Shown here one piece after another: positions 41,020 to 50,546 of a stretch of 64,000 bases of DNA. The position numbers were made by a program, and so were the translations under genes. The notes beneath the pieces were generated by a model that worked only from the letters and a program-made list of their open reading frames with translations, ran no database searches and was not told where the DNA came from. The DNA is from Candidatus Chryseobacterium colombiense (GTDB taxonomy: Bacteria; Bacteroidota; Bacteroidia; Flavobacteriales; Weeksellaceae): NCBI GenBank assembly GCA_029203185.1, contig CP119310.1, positions 3,044,001 to 3,108,000 on the forward strand. Direction: 5' to 3'. How positions within the stretch are numbered: the first letter of the stretch is position 1; every line of letters begins with the position of its first letter.

Positions 41020-41988
41020 ATGGCAAGAGGATTCAGACAAAAAATTCGCCAGAAAAATACGGAGAATAGTGGTTTCGGGAACAATGCTTCCGGAAGGTTC
41101 ATCAACAAAGACGGCTTTCCCAATGTCAAAAGGAGAGGAGTGAATGTTTTCAATAAGCTCAGTTGGTATCATACCATGCTGAACCTGTCTACATTCCGGT
41201 TCTTGTCTTATTTGGTAATTGCATATATACTTGTAAATCTCTGTTTTGCATTTATATATTACATGATCGGAGTAGAGCACCTTACAGGAATTGACAAGAG
41301 TGATCCTCTTAATGAATTTATTGATGTGTTTTTCTTCAGCTCCCAGACTTTTACGACGGTTGGCTACGGAAGAATTGCGCCGGTTGGTTTTTTGGCAAGT
41401 TTAGTGGCTACTTTTGAAGCGTTTCTAGGATTGCTTACCTTTGCCATCGCAACAGGGTTATTTTATGGGAGATTTTCAAGACCTAGGGCATATTTAAGAT
41501 TTTCAGATAACGCTGTTATTGCCCCTTTTCAGGATACGACCGCTTTGATGTTCAGACTTGCTCCTTACAAGAATAATGCTCTATCGGATGCGGATGTAAT
41601 TGTCTCAACGGCAATAGAAGTTATTGAAAATGGTGTTCCCAAAAGTAATTTTTACAGGTTAGAGATCCAGTTGAGCAAGATCAATACGTTGGCATTGAAC
41701 TGGACAATCGTCCACAAAATTGATGAAAATTCCCCGTTTTATGGTTTTACGGAGGAGGATTTTAAAAATACGGATATTGAGATTATTATTCAGGTAAGGG
41801 CTTTCGACGAAGTCTTTTCCAATACAGTGGTGCAGAGGACTTCTTATGTTTCGGAGGAAATCATTTTTGGAGCTAAATTCGTCCCGATGTATTCTCCAAG
41901 TAAAGACAACCTGTCAACGATTCTCGATCTGGATAAAATTAATGAATATCAAAAAACAGAACTTCCTTCTATAATGGAGGTACAATAA
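41020..41988 (+). CDS. KirBac-type inward-rectifier potassium channel
   Basis: 322 residues. The selectivity filter TVGYGR (about 113-118) sits between two membrane helices (about 60-83 and 125-146), and the cytoplasmic part continues as an IgG-like Kir domain (ARPRAYLRFSDNAVIAPF and later beta strands). Conducts K+ with inward rectification. The N-terminus (about 1-50) is Arg/Lys/Asn-rich. A neighbouring gene begins two bases after the stop, so the pair is probably one transcript. Confidence 0.93.
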   Translation: MARGFRQKIRQKNTENSGFGNNASGRFINKDGFPNVKRRGVNVFNKLSWYHTMLNLSTFRFLSYLVIAYILVNLCFAFIYYMIGVEHLTGIDKSDPLNEFIDVFFFSSQTFTTVGYGRIAPVGFLASLVATFEAFLGLLTFAIATGLFYGRFSRPRAYLRFSDNAVIAPFQDTTALMFRLAPYKNNALSDADVIVSTAIEVIENGVPKSNFYRLEIQLSKINTLALNWTIVHKIDENSPFYGFTEEDFKNTDIEIIIQVRAFDEVFSNTVVQRTSYVSEEIIFGAKFVPMYSPSKDNLSTILDLDKINEYQKTELPSIMEVQ

Positions 41989-41990
41989 TA

Positions 41991-42479
41991 ATGGACTTGG
42001 ATTTTTATAAAAAACAGGCAATACAAAAGCAGAAAGAGCATAAAAAATTCTTAGACGGACTAAAGAAAAAACCGCCTAAGAATCTTGACTATATCGTTCA
42101 GGACACCCATGATGAAGTTTTTGAGAAAATAGACTGTCTACAATGTGCGAATTGTTGCAAAACAACAGGACCTTTGTATACTGAAAAGGATATTGAACGT
42201 ATTTCCAAACATCTTCGGATGAAAATTGCTGATTTTGAGGCTAAATTTTTAAGGGTGGATGAAGATAATGATAAAGTACTTCAGAATCTTCCCTGCTTTT
42301 TTCTGAATGATGACAATACCTGTTCTATCTATGAGGTGAGGCCAAAAGCGTGCAGGGAATATCCTCATACAGACCGAAAAAAGATCTACCAGATCAATAA
42401 TCTAATGCTGAAAAATACAATTATTTGTCCTGCAGCTTACGAATTTGTGGAAAGCATGATGAAAAATATAAAGCCATAA
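41991..42479 (+). CDS. YkgJ-family cysteine-cluster protein
   Basis: 162 residues. The YkgJ/CxxCxxCC zinc or iron-sulfur cluster motif is DCLQCANCCKTTGPLYT (about 48-64), and a second Cys group, CFFLNDDNTCSIYEVRPKACREYP (in part, about 102-124), completes it. Family function is not proven. It follows the KirBac gene by two bases and is followed by a terminator. Confidence 0.9.
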   Translation: MDLDFYKKQAIQKQKEHKKFLDGLKKKPPKNLDYIVQDTHDEVFEKIDCLQCANCCKTTGPLYTEKDIERISKHLRMKIADFEAKFLRVDEDNDKVLQNLPCFFLNDDNTCSIYEVRPKACREYPHTDRKKIYQINNLMLKNTIICPAAYEFVESMMKNIKP

Positions 42480-42484
42480 ATAAA

Positions 42485-42512
42485 AAAGCGTTGAATTAAT
42501 CAACGCTTTCTC
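42485..42512 (+). terminator. Terminator after the KirBac-YkgJ operon
   Basis: AAAGCGTTGA (42485-42494) and TCAACGCTTT (42500-42509) form a perfect 10-bp stem with a five-base loop. Confidence 0.85.
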
Positions 42513-42568
42513 CTTTCACTTTTTACTTTTTTCCCATTTATAATCCCGGGAACAGGTTATATTAAAAA

Positions 42569-42592
42569 AGGTCGGGAATAATCCCAACCTTA
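42569..42592 (-). terminator. Terminator after gdhA
   Basis: On the minus strand AAGGTTGGGA pairs with TCCCGACCTT with one G-U pair around TTAT, followed by TTTTT. It lies just past the gdhA stop at 42597. Confidence 0.75.
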
Positions 42593-42596
42593 TATT

Positions 42597-43955
42597 TTAT
42601 ACCACTCCTTGAGCTAACATTGCTTCTGCAACTTTCACGAATCCGGCGATATTGGCACCTTTTACGTAGTTTACATAGCCATCTTCCTCTTTTCCGTAGT
42701 CTCTGCAAGCTTTGTGGATTCCGATCATGATCTCTTTCAGTCTTGCATCTACTTCTTCAGATGTCCAGTTAAGACGGATTGAGTTTTGTGTCATTTCAAG
42801 ACCGGAAGTAGCAACACCACCTGCATTCGAAGCTTTTCCTGGAGAGAACAATACTTTGTTGTCTAAGAAATAGTTAATAGCATCAAGAGTTGAAGGCATA
42901 TTGGCTGCTTCAGTTACACAAACGCATCCGTTTCCTACCAATACTTTAGCATCTTCCAGATCCAGTTCGTTCTGAGTAGCAGAAGGGATGGCAACATCAC
43001 ACTTCACTTCCCAAGGACGTTTTCCGGCATAGAATTGTGCGGATGGATATTTTTTAGCATAATCTTCGGCTCTGTTGTTTCCTGAAGATCTTAATTCTAA
43101 TAAATAGTCGATTTTTTCTCCGTCGATACCATCTTTGTCGTAGATATATCCGTCTGGTCCGGAAATCGTTACCACTTTTCCTCCTAATTCAGATACTTTT
43201 TTGATAACTCCCCAAGCTACGTTTCCGAAACCTGAAACCGTTACGATTTTATTTTTGAAATCCTGACCGATCGTTTTAAGCATTTGCTCAGCAAAGTATA
43301 CAACTCCGTATCCTGTAGCTTCAGGACGGATCAATGAACCTCCGTAAGCAAGACCTTTTCCTGTAAGAACTCCTGTAAATTCGTTTCTGATCTTTTTGTA
43401 CTGCCCGAATAAATATCCGATTTCTCTGGCTCCAACACCGATGTCTCCTGCAGGAACGTCGGTTTCCGGACCGATATGTTTGCACATTTCCGTCATGAAA
43501 GCCTGGCAAAAACGCATTACCTCCATATCAGATTTCCCTTGTGGATCGAAGTCTGAACCTCCTTTACCCCCACCCATTGGAAGGGTAGTTAAAGAGTTTT
43601 TAAATACCTGCTCGAAAGCTAAGAATTTAAGAACTGAAAGGTTTACAGTCGGGTGAAAACGGATCCCTCCTTTGTATGGTCCAATCGCAGAGTTCATTTG
43701 AATTCTGAATCCTCTGTTTACCTGAATTTCACCTTTATCATCAACCCATGGAACTCTGAAAATGATTACTCTTTCAGCTTCAGCCATTCTCTCAAGCAGC
43801 TTCATCCCTGTATATTCCTTCTTGGTCATAATAAACGGAATTACAGTTACAGCAACTTCTTTTACAGCTTGTAAAAATTCTGGTTCATTAGGGTTTTTTG
43901 CCTCAATCTTAGCAATAAACTCTTGGATTTTCTGGTCAATATTATATTGTTCCAT
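42597..43955 (-). CDS. gdhA: Glutamate dehydrogenase, NADP-type
   Basis: 452 residues, the hexameric family I length. Aminates 2-oxoglutarate to glutamate. Key motifs: GPYKGGIRFHPTVNLS (about 93-108), PMGGGKGGSDFDP (catalytic Lys, about 127-139), GPETDVPAGDIGVGAREIGYLFG, KGLAYGGSLIRPEATGYG and the Rossmann segment VTVSGFGNVAWG. Cofactor choice is inferred from the family, not proven. A good promoter lies about 30 bases upstream and terminators flank the gene. Confidence 0.96.
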   Translation of the reverse strand: MEQYNIDQKIQEFIAKIEAKNPNEPEFLQAVKEVAVTVIPFIMTKKEYTGMKLLERMAEAERVIIFRVPWVDDKGEIQVNRGFRIQMNSAIGPYKGGIRFHPTVNLSVLKFLAFEQVFKNSLTTLPMGGGKGGSDFDPQGKSDMEVMRFCQAFMTEMCKHIGPETDVPAGDIGVGAREIGYLFGQYKKIRNEFTGVLTGKGLAYGGSLIRPEATGYGVVYFAEQMLKTIGQDFKNKIVTVSGFGNVAWGVIKKVSELGGKVVTISGPDGYIYDKDGIDGEKIDYLLELRSSGNNRAEDYAKKYPSAQFYAGKRPWEVKCDVAIPSATQNELDLEDAKVLVGNGCVCVTEAANMPSTLDAINYFLDNKVLFSPGKASNAGGVATSGLEMTQNSIRLNWTSEEVDARLKEIMIGIHKACRDYGKEEDGYVNYVKGANIAGFVKVAEAMLAQGVV

Positions 43956-43981
43956 ATATTAAGGTTGAATATTATTGCCAA

Positions 43982-44011
43982 CAAATTTAATTTTTTTTTC
44001 AAGATTCACAA
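43982..44011 (-). promoter_or_regulatory. gdhA promoter
   Basis: On the minus strand TTG (44011-44009), a 19-base spacer, then TAAATTTG (43989-43982), a full match to the Bacteroidetes pattern. Transcription should start near 43976, giving a leader of about 20 bases before the ATG at 43955. Confidence 0.65.
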
Positions 44012-44145
44012 TACCATGTTTGAAGATTGTTAAAAATTTAATAATAATGTGTCGAAATATTATTAAAATGATAATTTGTGTTTAAATTTTATTAAAAATT
44101 AAATGTTATGTCTGAAATAATGCAATATTAAGAAATCATTAAATC

Positions 44146-45255
44146 TTAAATAGGTATAAATTGTCTCCCGGAAAGTGATTTTATTTTCCCTAAAAGTTCT
44201 AACTCCAAAATAGTTGCTAAAATTTTATGACTGGGCATATTTATTTTGTCGGCTAAATCATCCAGAGAAATTTGTGGATGAGAGCTAATTGTTTTATAGA
44301 TTGATTCTTGATTTTCAGTGAGTTGTATGGCTGTTTCTGCGTGAGGGAATAGTTCTTCTATTTTTTCTTTAGGGTGATTAAAACCTATTTGATTGATCAA
44401 ATCCTGAACGGTAGATATGGCAACGGCTTTATTCTGAAAAATAAGATGATTACACCCTTGACTGAATTTATCAGTGATTTTTCCAGGAAGTGCAAAAACA
44501 TCCCTGTTATAATTATTGGCGAAAGTTGCTGTACTCATAGAACCTCCTCCGAATGCGGTTTCCACTACAATTGTTGAAGGAGATATTCCTGCAATAATGC
44601 GGTTTCTCTGGATAAAATTTTCTCTGTCAGGTTTCCTTGAAGAATTGAATTCAGTAAAAAGAGCCCCGTTTTCCGATAGTATCTTTTCAGACAGGTTTTT
44701 GTGACTGGAAGGATATAGGGTGTGAAAACCATGAGCGAGCACCGCTGCAGTCGGAATTTTTTGACGGATGGATTCTACATGAACTTCTTTGTCAGTTCCT
44801 AATGCTAATCCGCTTACAGAGATGAATTTGTATTTTTTAGAATTTTCAAAAAATGTCTCAATAAAGTTCTTTCCGTAAGAAGTGACTTTACGTGTTCCTA
44901 CAATACTTACAGGATGCAGATTCGGATTGATTTTCCCTTTTTGATACAATATTGAAGGAGCATTTTCACATTCTTTTAATAAAAAAGGGAGCTGATCAAG
45001 GTGGCGAAGATTGATTTGGATATTATTGTTTTCGCAAAAGGAAATTTCTTTTTCAGCAAATTTTAGATGTTTCTTATCTCCAATATCGGCGATTGTTTTT
45101 CTCCCGATTCCATGTATTTTCTGAAGTTCTTTTGTGGAAGTTTTCCATACGTTGGCTGCGCTCCCAAAAGCTCGGATGAGTTTATGAAAATTAATATCAC
45201 CGATATTAGAGCATTCTCTAAGGGCGATAGAAAAAAGATTTTCTTCCGTATACAT
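44146..45255 (-). CDS. dprA: DNA-processing protein DprA
   Basis: 369 residues. Loads RecA onto incoming single-stranded DNA during transformation. N-terminal helix-hairpin-helix-like part (about 1-70, IHGIGRKTIADIG), Rossmann core with VSIVGTRKVTSYG, SVSGLALGTDKEVHVESI, FHTLYPSSHKNLSEKI and VVETAFGGGSMSTATFA, then a C-terminal winged helix (about 300-369). Together with comM at 30048-31583 this suggests natural competence, though no uptake genes are in the window. Confidence 0.95.
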   Translation of the reverse strand: MYTEENLFSIALRECSNIGDINFHKLIRAFGSAANVWKTSTKELQKIHGIGRKTIADIGDKKHLKFAEKEISFCENNNIQINLRHLDQLPFLLKECENAPSILYQKGKINPNLHPVSIVGTRKVTSYGKNFIETFFENSKKYKFISVSGLALGTDKEVHVESIRQKIPTAAVLAHGFHTLYPSSHKNLSEKILSENGALFTEFNSSRKPDRENFIQRNRIIAGISPSTIVVETAFGGGSMSTATFANNYNRDVFALPGKITDKFSQGCNHLIFQNKAVAISTVQDLINQIGFNHPKEKIEELFPHAETAIQLTENQESIYKTISSHPQISLDDLADKINMPSHKILATILELELLGKIKSLSGRQFIPI

Positions 45256-45292
45256 TTGTGTGTTATTTTATTCAAATGTAACGAAATATGAG

Positions 45293-46060
45293 CTATTTTT
45301 TTCTTAATTCTTCTAAATGTTCCCAGATATCGTCATTTTTTTTGTAGGGCAAATCTAAAAAATCTTCAGGATGATTTTCTTTATATTCTTGCCAAAGCTT
45401 ATCATCTTTTTCATTGTAATAATTAGGGAATTCCCAGATGTATTTCTTTTTTTTGTCACCTACTTGTTTAAAAGTGTAAGCAAGTATCACTCCTACAATA
45501 GCACCGGAAAGGTGCGCCTGCCATGAGATTTTACTGGGCTCCTGTAGATTGTAAAATAATTCTTCAGGAATCATTCCCCAAATTAAACTTCCGTAGTACA
45601 GAACCACAAGCAGGGAAATGGTAAGCAGTTTCATGTTCCACTTAAATATGCCGCTGAAAAACAGAAAGAATGCTAAAACATACACAACTCCGCTGGCTCC
45701 GATCGTGCATGTATAAGTATATTCTCCGGTTAAAATATCAATGGGGGGTAATAACCAAAGAAGTAAACCGGTGGAAATCCATCCTAAAAAGAATACTTTA
45801 TTGGCAACCAAAGGATAAAACTGATATAATAAAAACATTAATATAGCAATAGGAATAGAATTCCCAATAATATGGTCAAGGTTTCCATGAAGCAAAGGAG
45901 AGGTGATAATTCCGACAAGCCCTTCCGGAAGAAGCGGAATGATTGCTCCCGTACAATTGGAGAAAAAGCCCATAGTTTGTAAAAGAAAGCCCAACCACAT
46001 TGCGGATAGCATAAGTAGGGGATTTATTATTGCTTTTTTGTGAATGATATTCTTTAACAT
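45293..46060 (-). CDS. Rhomboid intramembrane serine protease
   Basis: 255 residues from the ATG at 46060; the frame opens two codons further to a TTG. Six or more membrane segments. The catalytic Ser is in TIGASGVVYVLAFF (GASG, near 143) and the His in AHLSGAIVGVILAY near 199; LLHGNLDHIIGNSIPI supplies the Asn/His loop. A hydrophilic C-terminal tail (about 215-255) follows. Cleaves membrane proteins; no target is known. Confidence 0.92.
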   Translation of the reverse strand: MLKNIIHKKAIINPLLMLSAMWLGFLLQTMGFFSNCTGAIIPLLPEGLVGIITSPLLHGNLDHIIGNSIPIAILMFLLYQFYPLVANKVFFLGWISTGLLLWLLPPIDILTGEYTYTCTIGASGVVYVLAFFLFFSGIFKWNMKLLTISLLVVLYYGSLIWGMIPEELFYNLQEPSKISWQAHLSGAIVGVILAYTFKQVGDKKKKYIWEFPNYYNEKDDKLWQEYKENHPEDFLDLPYKKNDDIWEHLEELRKK

Positions 46061-46277
46061 ACTCAATGACTCTCAAATAAAAAGCCATTAATAAATTTCG
46101 GAAATTTTGTCGAAAAATTTTGTTTATCTTTTTTTATTTTGACAAAAGAGACTGGTTTTTTATTTTTATAAAATATTTTGTCATTCATTTGTTTAAATAA
46201 CAATAAGTAAAAGAGATATGCTGAAGGTAAAAGGTATTTCTTTTGCTATTGTAATGCGGATAGAAATTTTGTTTAGT

Positions 46278-47210
46278 ATGAGAAGAATTTTAGCAGGGAT
46301 TTCAGTTTTGGTTGGAGTAACTGTCGCAGCACAGGAAATAAAAGATGTAAAGGAAAATGTGCCGGTTGTGGACACTGTAAAAGCATGGTCGGTTCAAGGG
46401 CAGAATACCTTAATGCTGAATCAGGCTGCTTTTTCAAACTGGGTAGGTGGAGGAGCCAATAATGTAGGTTGGCTAGCTGGAGCAAACTATAATATTACCT
46501 ATGAAAAAGATAAAGTACTATGGGAAAATCTTATTATTTTAGGATTTGGACAAAATAATACAAAAGGAATAGGGACAAGAAAGACACAGGATGTTGTAAA
46601 TATTTCTACCAATTTTGGGAAGGAATTTGCAGAACACTGGTATTTTTCCGGTGGGGCAAGTTTGCAGACTCAGTTTGCTTCTGGCTATGAAGACGGGAAT
46701 AATCCTTCAGCTGCCAAAATTTCAAGTTTTATGGCTCCGGGATATATAAACTTAGGAGCAGGTATTACCTATAGGCCCAATGATAATCTTACGGTGACAC
46801 TTCGGCCTACGAATGCGAGATGGACACTGGTTTTAGATCCTGATCTGCAATATGCAGGTACTTATGGGTTGAAAAATGATGGAGATTCATCTCTGTTTCA
46901 GTTTGGTTTCCTGGGTTCAGCGGTTTATAAATTGAAGGTTATGGAAAATGTGAATTTAGTAAGTACGGGTTCTGTTTTTTCAAACTATCTGGATCATCCT
47001 ACGAGGCTTGTTCTTTCCTATAACGGTGTGCTGGGTATGAAGATCAATAAATATATTTCAGCAAATATCACATTGGATTTACTGTATGATCATAATCAGA
47101 TTCAAAAAACACAGCTAAAACAGACTCTGGGTATTGGTTTTGCCTATAATCTTGAAAGAGGGAAAAAACGTTCAGATAGAAAAGATAACCGTGCCTGGAG
47201 AGGGAATTAA
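46278..47210 (+). CDS. DUF3078 protein, likely outer-membrane barrel
   Basis: 310 residues from the ATG at 46278, which puts a good signal peptide at the N-terminus (RRILAGISVLVGVTVAAQ). An in-frame ATG at 46218 would add 20 residues and give a less normal signal. The signature AAFSNWVGGGANNVGWLAG (about 42-60) is the DUF3078 mark. The remainder alternates as transmembrane strands (NYNITYEKDKVLWEN, FGFLGSAVYKLKVM). Found in Bacteroidetes; unknown role. A terminator follows. Confidence 0.85.
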   Translation: MRRILAGISVLVGVTVAAQEIKDVKENVPVVDTVKAWSVQGQNTLMLNQAAFSNWVGGGANNVGWLAGANYNITYEKDKVLWENLIILGFGQNNTKGIGTRKTQDVVNISTNFGKEFAEHWYFSGGASLQTQFASGYEDGNNPSAAKISSFMAPGYINLGAGITYRPNDNLTVTLRPTNARWTLVLDPDLQYAGTYGLKNDGDSSLFQFGFLGSAVYKLKVMENVNLVSTGSVFSNYLDHPTRLVLSYNGVLGMKINKYISANITLDLLYDHNQIQKTQLKQTLGIGFAYNLERGKKRSDRKDNRAWRGN

Positions 47211-47224
47211 AGTTATAAAATAAA

Positions 47225-47252
47225 AAAACCTGTCATAAAGACAGGTTTTATA
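47225..47252. terminator. Two-way terminator between DUF3078 gene and rplY
   Basis: AAAACCTGTC (47225-47234) and GACAGGTTTT (47240-47249), perfect 10-bp stem, five-base loop. T- and A-runs on either side serve both converging transcripts. Confidence 0.85.
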
Positions 47253-47271
47253 TTTTGCGTAATAAGAATTC

Positions 47272-47925
47272 TTATTCTGCAGATTTTTCTTCTGTTGTTG
47301 GAACGTCAGGAGATTGAGTTGCAACTTCTTCTGCTTCCTCTTCATCTTCGTCATCCATAGCTGCTGCACCACCTTTCATTGCATTTCTAGACATCTTAAC
47401 AGCTACAACCACTGCATTATCTGGATGCATGAAAGAATATCCTTCAGGCTTAAGACCTCCTACATAGATTTTGTTACCAATTCTTAGAGGAGTAACATCT
47501 ACAACGATCTCATCAGGTAAGTTTGCAGGAATAGCTTTTACTTTCAATTTTCTGAAAGACTGACGTAAAACACCACCAGCTACAACACCTTTTGAACGTC
47601 CAGTAATTCTTACAGGAACTTCCATGATAACTGGTTTGTCATCAGCTAGTTGATAGAAGTCAGCGTGAAGAATTTTGTCAGTAATTGGGTGGAACTGAAT
47701 ATCCTGAAGAACTGCAGGGATTACCTGTCCGTCAATTTCAATAGATACCGTGTGTGCTTCAGGAGTATAAACCAAACCTTTGAAAGCTTTCTCTTCAGCA
47801 GAGAAGTTTAAAGGTGCTGTTCCTCCATAAACAACACAAGGAACTAATTCAGCATCACGTAAAGCTTTTGTAGACTTTTTGCCCACGCTTTCTCTTTTTG
47901 TACCTTGAATTGTAATAGATTTCAT
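47272..47925 (-). CDS. rplY: 50S ribosomal protein L25 / Ctc
   Basis: 217 residues. Binds 5S rRNA in the large ribosomal subunit. N-terminal L25 domain (about 1-90: RESVGKKSTKALRDAELVPCVVYGG, HPITDKILHADFYQL) plus the C-terminal TL5-like domain (about 95-185), ending in an acidic tail (DDEDEEEAEE and onwards). The longer Ctc form is usual in Bacteroidetes. It starts 55 bases after prs ends and may share its transcript, as in many bacteria. Confidence 0.96.
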   Translation of the reverse strand: MKSITIQGTKRESVGKKSTKALRDAELVPCVVYGGTAPLNFSAEEKAFKGLVYTPEAHTVSIEIDGQVIPAVLQDIQFHPITDKILHADFYQLADDKPVIMEVPVRITGRSKGVVAGGVLRQSFRKLKVKAIPANLPDEIVVDVTPLRIGNKIYVGGLKPEGYSFMHPDNAVVVAVKMSRNAMKGGAAAMDDEDEEEAEEVATQSPDVPTTEEKSAE

Positions 47926-47980
47926 TTATAAAAATTTAAAAAATTGTTTCTTTTTTGATTTGCAAATGTCTGATTGTTAA

Positions 47981-48919
47981 TTAAATAACAAACTTGCTGC
48001 TAATTGATTGGTGTTCGTGAACCATCTTCATAACGTCTGCAAATAATGGGGCGCAAGATAGCACTTTTATTTTAGATGACAAATTATTTTTCACAGGAAT
48101 TGAGTCAGTTACAATCACTTCCAATAATTTTGAGTTTTCAATATTATCATAAGCTTTTCCTGAAAGAACTCCGTGAGTAGCCATTGCTCTTACGGATTTT
48201 GCTCCTTTTTCGATAAGGATATCTGCCGCTTTGCAAAGTGTTCCCGCGGTGTCAATCATATCATCGATAAGAATAACATTTTTTCCTTCTACATCTCCGA
48301 TAAGGAACATTTCTTCTACAACATTTGCCTTTTTTCTTTCTTTGTAGGCAATTACTACTTCAGCACCTAGATGTCCGGCATAGTTTTTTGCTCTTTTTGC
48401 ACCTCCCATATCCGGAGAAGCAATAGTAAGATTTTCTAAATTCAGGTCTCTGATATAATCTACGAAAATTGTAGAGGCATATAAGTGATCTACCGGAATT
48501 TCGAAGAATCCTTGAATCTGATCTGCGTGAAGATCCATTGTCATTACTCTTGTTGCTCCTGCAGCGGTTAAAAGATTAGCTACCAATTTTGCACCGATAG
48601 GAGCTCTTGGTTTGTCTTTTCTGTCCTGTCTTGCAAGTCCGAAGTAAGGAAGTACTACAGTAATGCTCTTAGCAGAAGCTCTTTTCGCAGCGTCAATCAT
48701 TAAAAGAAGTTCTAAAAGATTGTCTGCTGGAGGGAATGTAGATCCAATTAAGAAAACTCTTCCTCCTCTTACAGATTCATCCAAAACAGGCTCAAATTCC
48801 CCGTCGCTGAACTCCTGAAAGTTGATTTTTCCTAATTCCTGCCCATAATGTTGGGCAATTTTTTCTGCCAAGTCCTTACTCGTCCTTGTACAAAATAGAT
48901 AACTTAACTGATCGGCCAT
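47981..48919 (-). CDS. prs: Ribose-phosphate pyrophosphokinase
   Basis: 312 residues. Makes PRPP from ribose-5-phosphate and ATP for nucleotide, histidine and NAD synthesis. Motifs: FQEFSDGEFEP, DLHADQIQGFFEIPVDHLYAS (in part), SPDMGGAKRAKNYA and the PRPP-binding VILIDDMIDTAGTL (about 219-232). Length normal. A minus-strand -7-like element (TAAATTTG) ends at 48941, just upstream of the start, within the neighbour's terminator region. Confidence 0.97.
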   Translation of the reverse strand: MADQLSYLFCTRTSKDLAEKIAQHYGQELGKINFQEFSDGEFEPVLDESVRGGRVFLIGSTFPPADNLLELLLMIDAAKRASAKSITVVLPYFGLARQDRKDKPRAPIGAKLVANLLTAAGATRVMTMDLHADQIQGFFEIPVDHLYASTIFVDYIRDLNLENLTIASPDMGGAKRAKNYAGHLGAEVVIAYKERKKANVVEEMFLIGDVEGKNVILIDDMIDTAGTLCKAADILIEKGAKSVRAMATHGVLSGKAYDNIENSKLLEVIVTDSIPVKNNLSSKIKVLSCAPLFADVMKMVHEHQSISSKFVI

Positions 48920-48947
48920 TTTTACTTTTTAAAGATTTTGCAAATTT

Positions 48948-48977
48948 AAAAAAAAACCACAAGATTTACTCCTGTGG
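48948..48977 (-). terminator. Terminator after the SGNH gene
   Basis: On the minus strand CCACAGG pairs with CTTGTGG (one G-U pair), followed by a run of T (48956 down to 48948). It ends the transcript that stops at 49004. The T-run overlaps a possible prs promoter element (CAAATTTA at 48941-48948). Confidence 0.7.
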
Positions 48978-49003
48978 CTTCTAAGTTTTTATTTTACCAA
49001 TTA

Positions 49004-50536
49004 TTATGGGAATGTTACCCCCGAATATTTGTTTGGATCTACCTGTGGAAGAGTAGATTTGTATTTGGTATTAATCGCTTTAATGAATTCATTAGCAACG
49101 ATCGCATATCCTCTACCTGTAAGGTGAACTCCGTCTAATGAGAAAGTTCCTCCGGTCACAAATTTTGCAGAATATTTTACACCATCCCAAGAAATTCCTG
49201 ATTGACCGTTTAGTTCTACCATTTTCTTGTTAGCGTCAACAAATGCTAATCCGTAAGAATCTGCCAATGTCTTGATTGAAGCATTATAAGCGTCAACAGC
49301 TGTTTTTACTGCAGCGGTCTCTGTTTTTGTTAAAACATGCTGATTTTGTAAAGGATAGGAAATTCCATAAACATTCACCGGAGATGGTGCTCCTGGAGCA
49401 GTTGTTCCAATGACTGATCTTGTCGTAAGAAGAATATAATCCTCTGAGGTTGTTTGTCTCGCTTGTCCAAAGATTTGTCCGAATGCAGCTGCATTTACGG
49501 GTCCTAAAGAAGGAGTTAAAGCTGCTGTAAGCTGTGCAGATAAATTTGCAAGAGAAGTATCTTTAATTAAAACAGGATTTGAAGATGTACTAGACAGTAA
49601 GTTGATTCTGTCTCCTGCTCCTAAAGCTGTAAGTGCTTGCTTCAAAGGTCCATATAAACTGGTGTTAAGTGTTGTAAGATTTGATCCTAAAGAAGCTGGC
49701 GTCAAAGGATTGTAAGGAACAGTAGTAAAGAAAGGAATTGAAGTTACATAAGGAATGTTAGCAATAACACCTTTTGTTGCTCCTCCTGCCTTTAGTTTAT
49801 CCAACCCTGCTTTGATAGCTCCTGCTACTACATTGGGATCAGAAATATCATTCGCTCCGTAAGTTGCAGGATTAAGATTTCCTGTTTGGTTGGTTCCGTT
49901 CCCACCACTTGTTGCATAGCTTAACACATCATTGTTTCCGATCCAGTAAGAAAAGAATGTAGGATGTTTTAATACGGCATCATCAATAACCGTAGAGGTA
50001 GTACTTGTAGAAAATCTTACATAATAAGGATTTGCTGTTCCCAATAGGATTCCTGATGGATTTCCATATCCCGGAGCTACCAGATGGTATGATTTTGCGC
50101 CGGGAACACCAAAGTTGTTCAGTGGACCTGTAATTTTGGTTAATACATCAGTTGTTGGCGTTGCAGCAACATTTACAATGTCCGGAGATCCGTTTGTAAA
50201 TGATTTGATGTATAGTTTTGTTGCCTGAATGGTGTTTCCTAACAATAGTAAACCTCCATTGTTGTCTGCCATTAATGGTTGTACGAAATTTCCTCCCCCT
50301 GCAAGTTTCATTTGACCAGCGATAATATTCGGGTAAGATTCGTTTTGACCGTCAATATATAAGGCATTATCTCTATATCCTGATGTTAGTGAATTTCCGA
50401 TAGAAATATAGTTTGAAAAGTCTGCTTCCCCTTTACTTACAACAATATCTTTTACATCTGTGTCAAAATTATCCTGGCATCCTGTTGTAAAAAGAAGTGC
50501 AGAAATAGCGAATGTAGAAATTATAATTTTTTTCAT
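49004..50536 (-). CDS. SGNH/GDSL-type hydrolase lipoprotein
   Basis: 510 residues with a lipoprotein signal (STFAISALLFTTGC). SGNH blocks: block I YISIGNSLTSGY (about 42-53, GNSLT in place of GDSL), block III IGNNDVLSYA and block V DGVHLTGRGYAI near 470. Such enzymes hydrolyse esters, for example lipids or acetylated sugars. The long insertions between blocks are usual for the Bacteroidetes outer-membrane lipoprotein form. It follows a FadL-like porin by 10 bases, so the pair may handle a lipid or hydrophobic substrate. Confidence 0.9.
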   Translation of the reverse strand: MKKIIISTFAISALLFTTGCQDNFDTDVKDIVVSKGEADFSNYISIGNSLTSGYRDNALYIDGQNESYPNIIAGQMKLAGGGNFVQPLMADNNGGLLLLGNTIQATKLYIKSFTNGSPDIVNVAATPTTDVLTKITGPLNNFGVPGAKSYHLVAPGYGNPSGILLGTANPYYVRFSTSTTSTVIDDAVLKHPTFFSYWIGNNDVLSYATSGGNGTNQTGNLNPATYGANDISDPNVVAGAIKAGLDKLKAGGATKGVIANIPYVTSIPFFTTVPYNPLTPASLGSNLTTLNTSLYGPLKQALTALGAGDRINLLSSTSSNPVLIKDTSLANLSAQLTAALTPSLGPVNAAAFGQIFGQARQTTSEDYILLTTRSVIGTTAPGAPSPVNVYGISYPLQNQHVLTKTETAAVKTAVDAYNASIKTLADSYGLAFVDANKKMVELNGQSGISWDGVKYSAKFVTGGTFSLDGVHLTGRGYAIVANEFIKAINTKYKSTLPQVDPNKYSGVTFP

Positions 50537-50546
50537 AGTCTTTCAA

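Noticed and set aside
48941..48948. prs promoter -7 element (TAAATTTG on the minus strand)
   Set aside because: The motif is exact, but it overlaps the T-run of the upstream terminator and has no TTG at the right distance, so it was not listed as a promoter feature.
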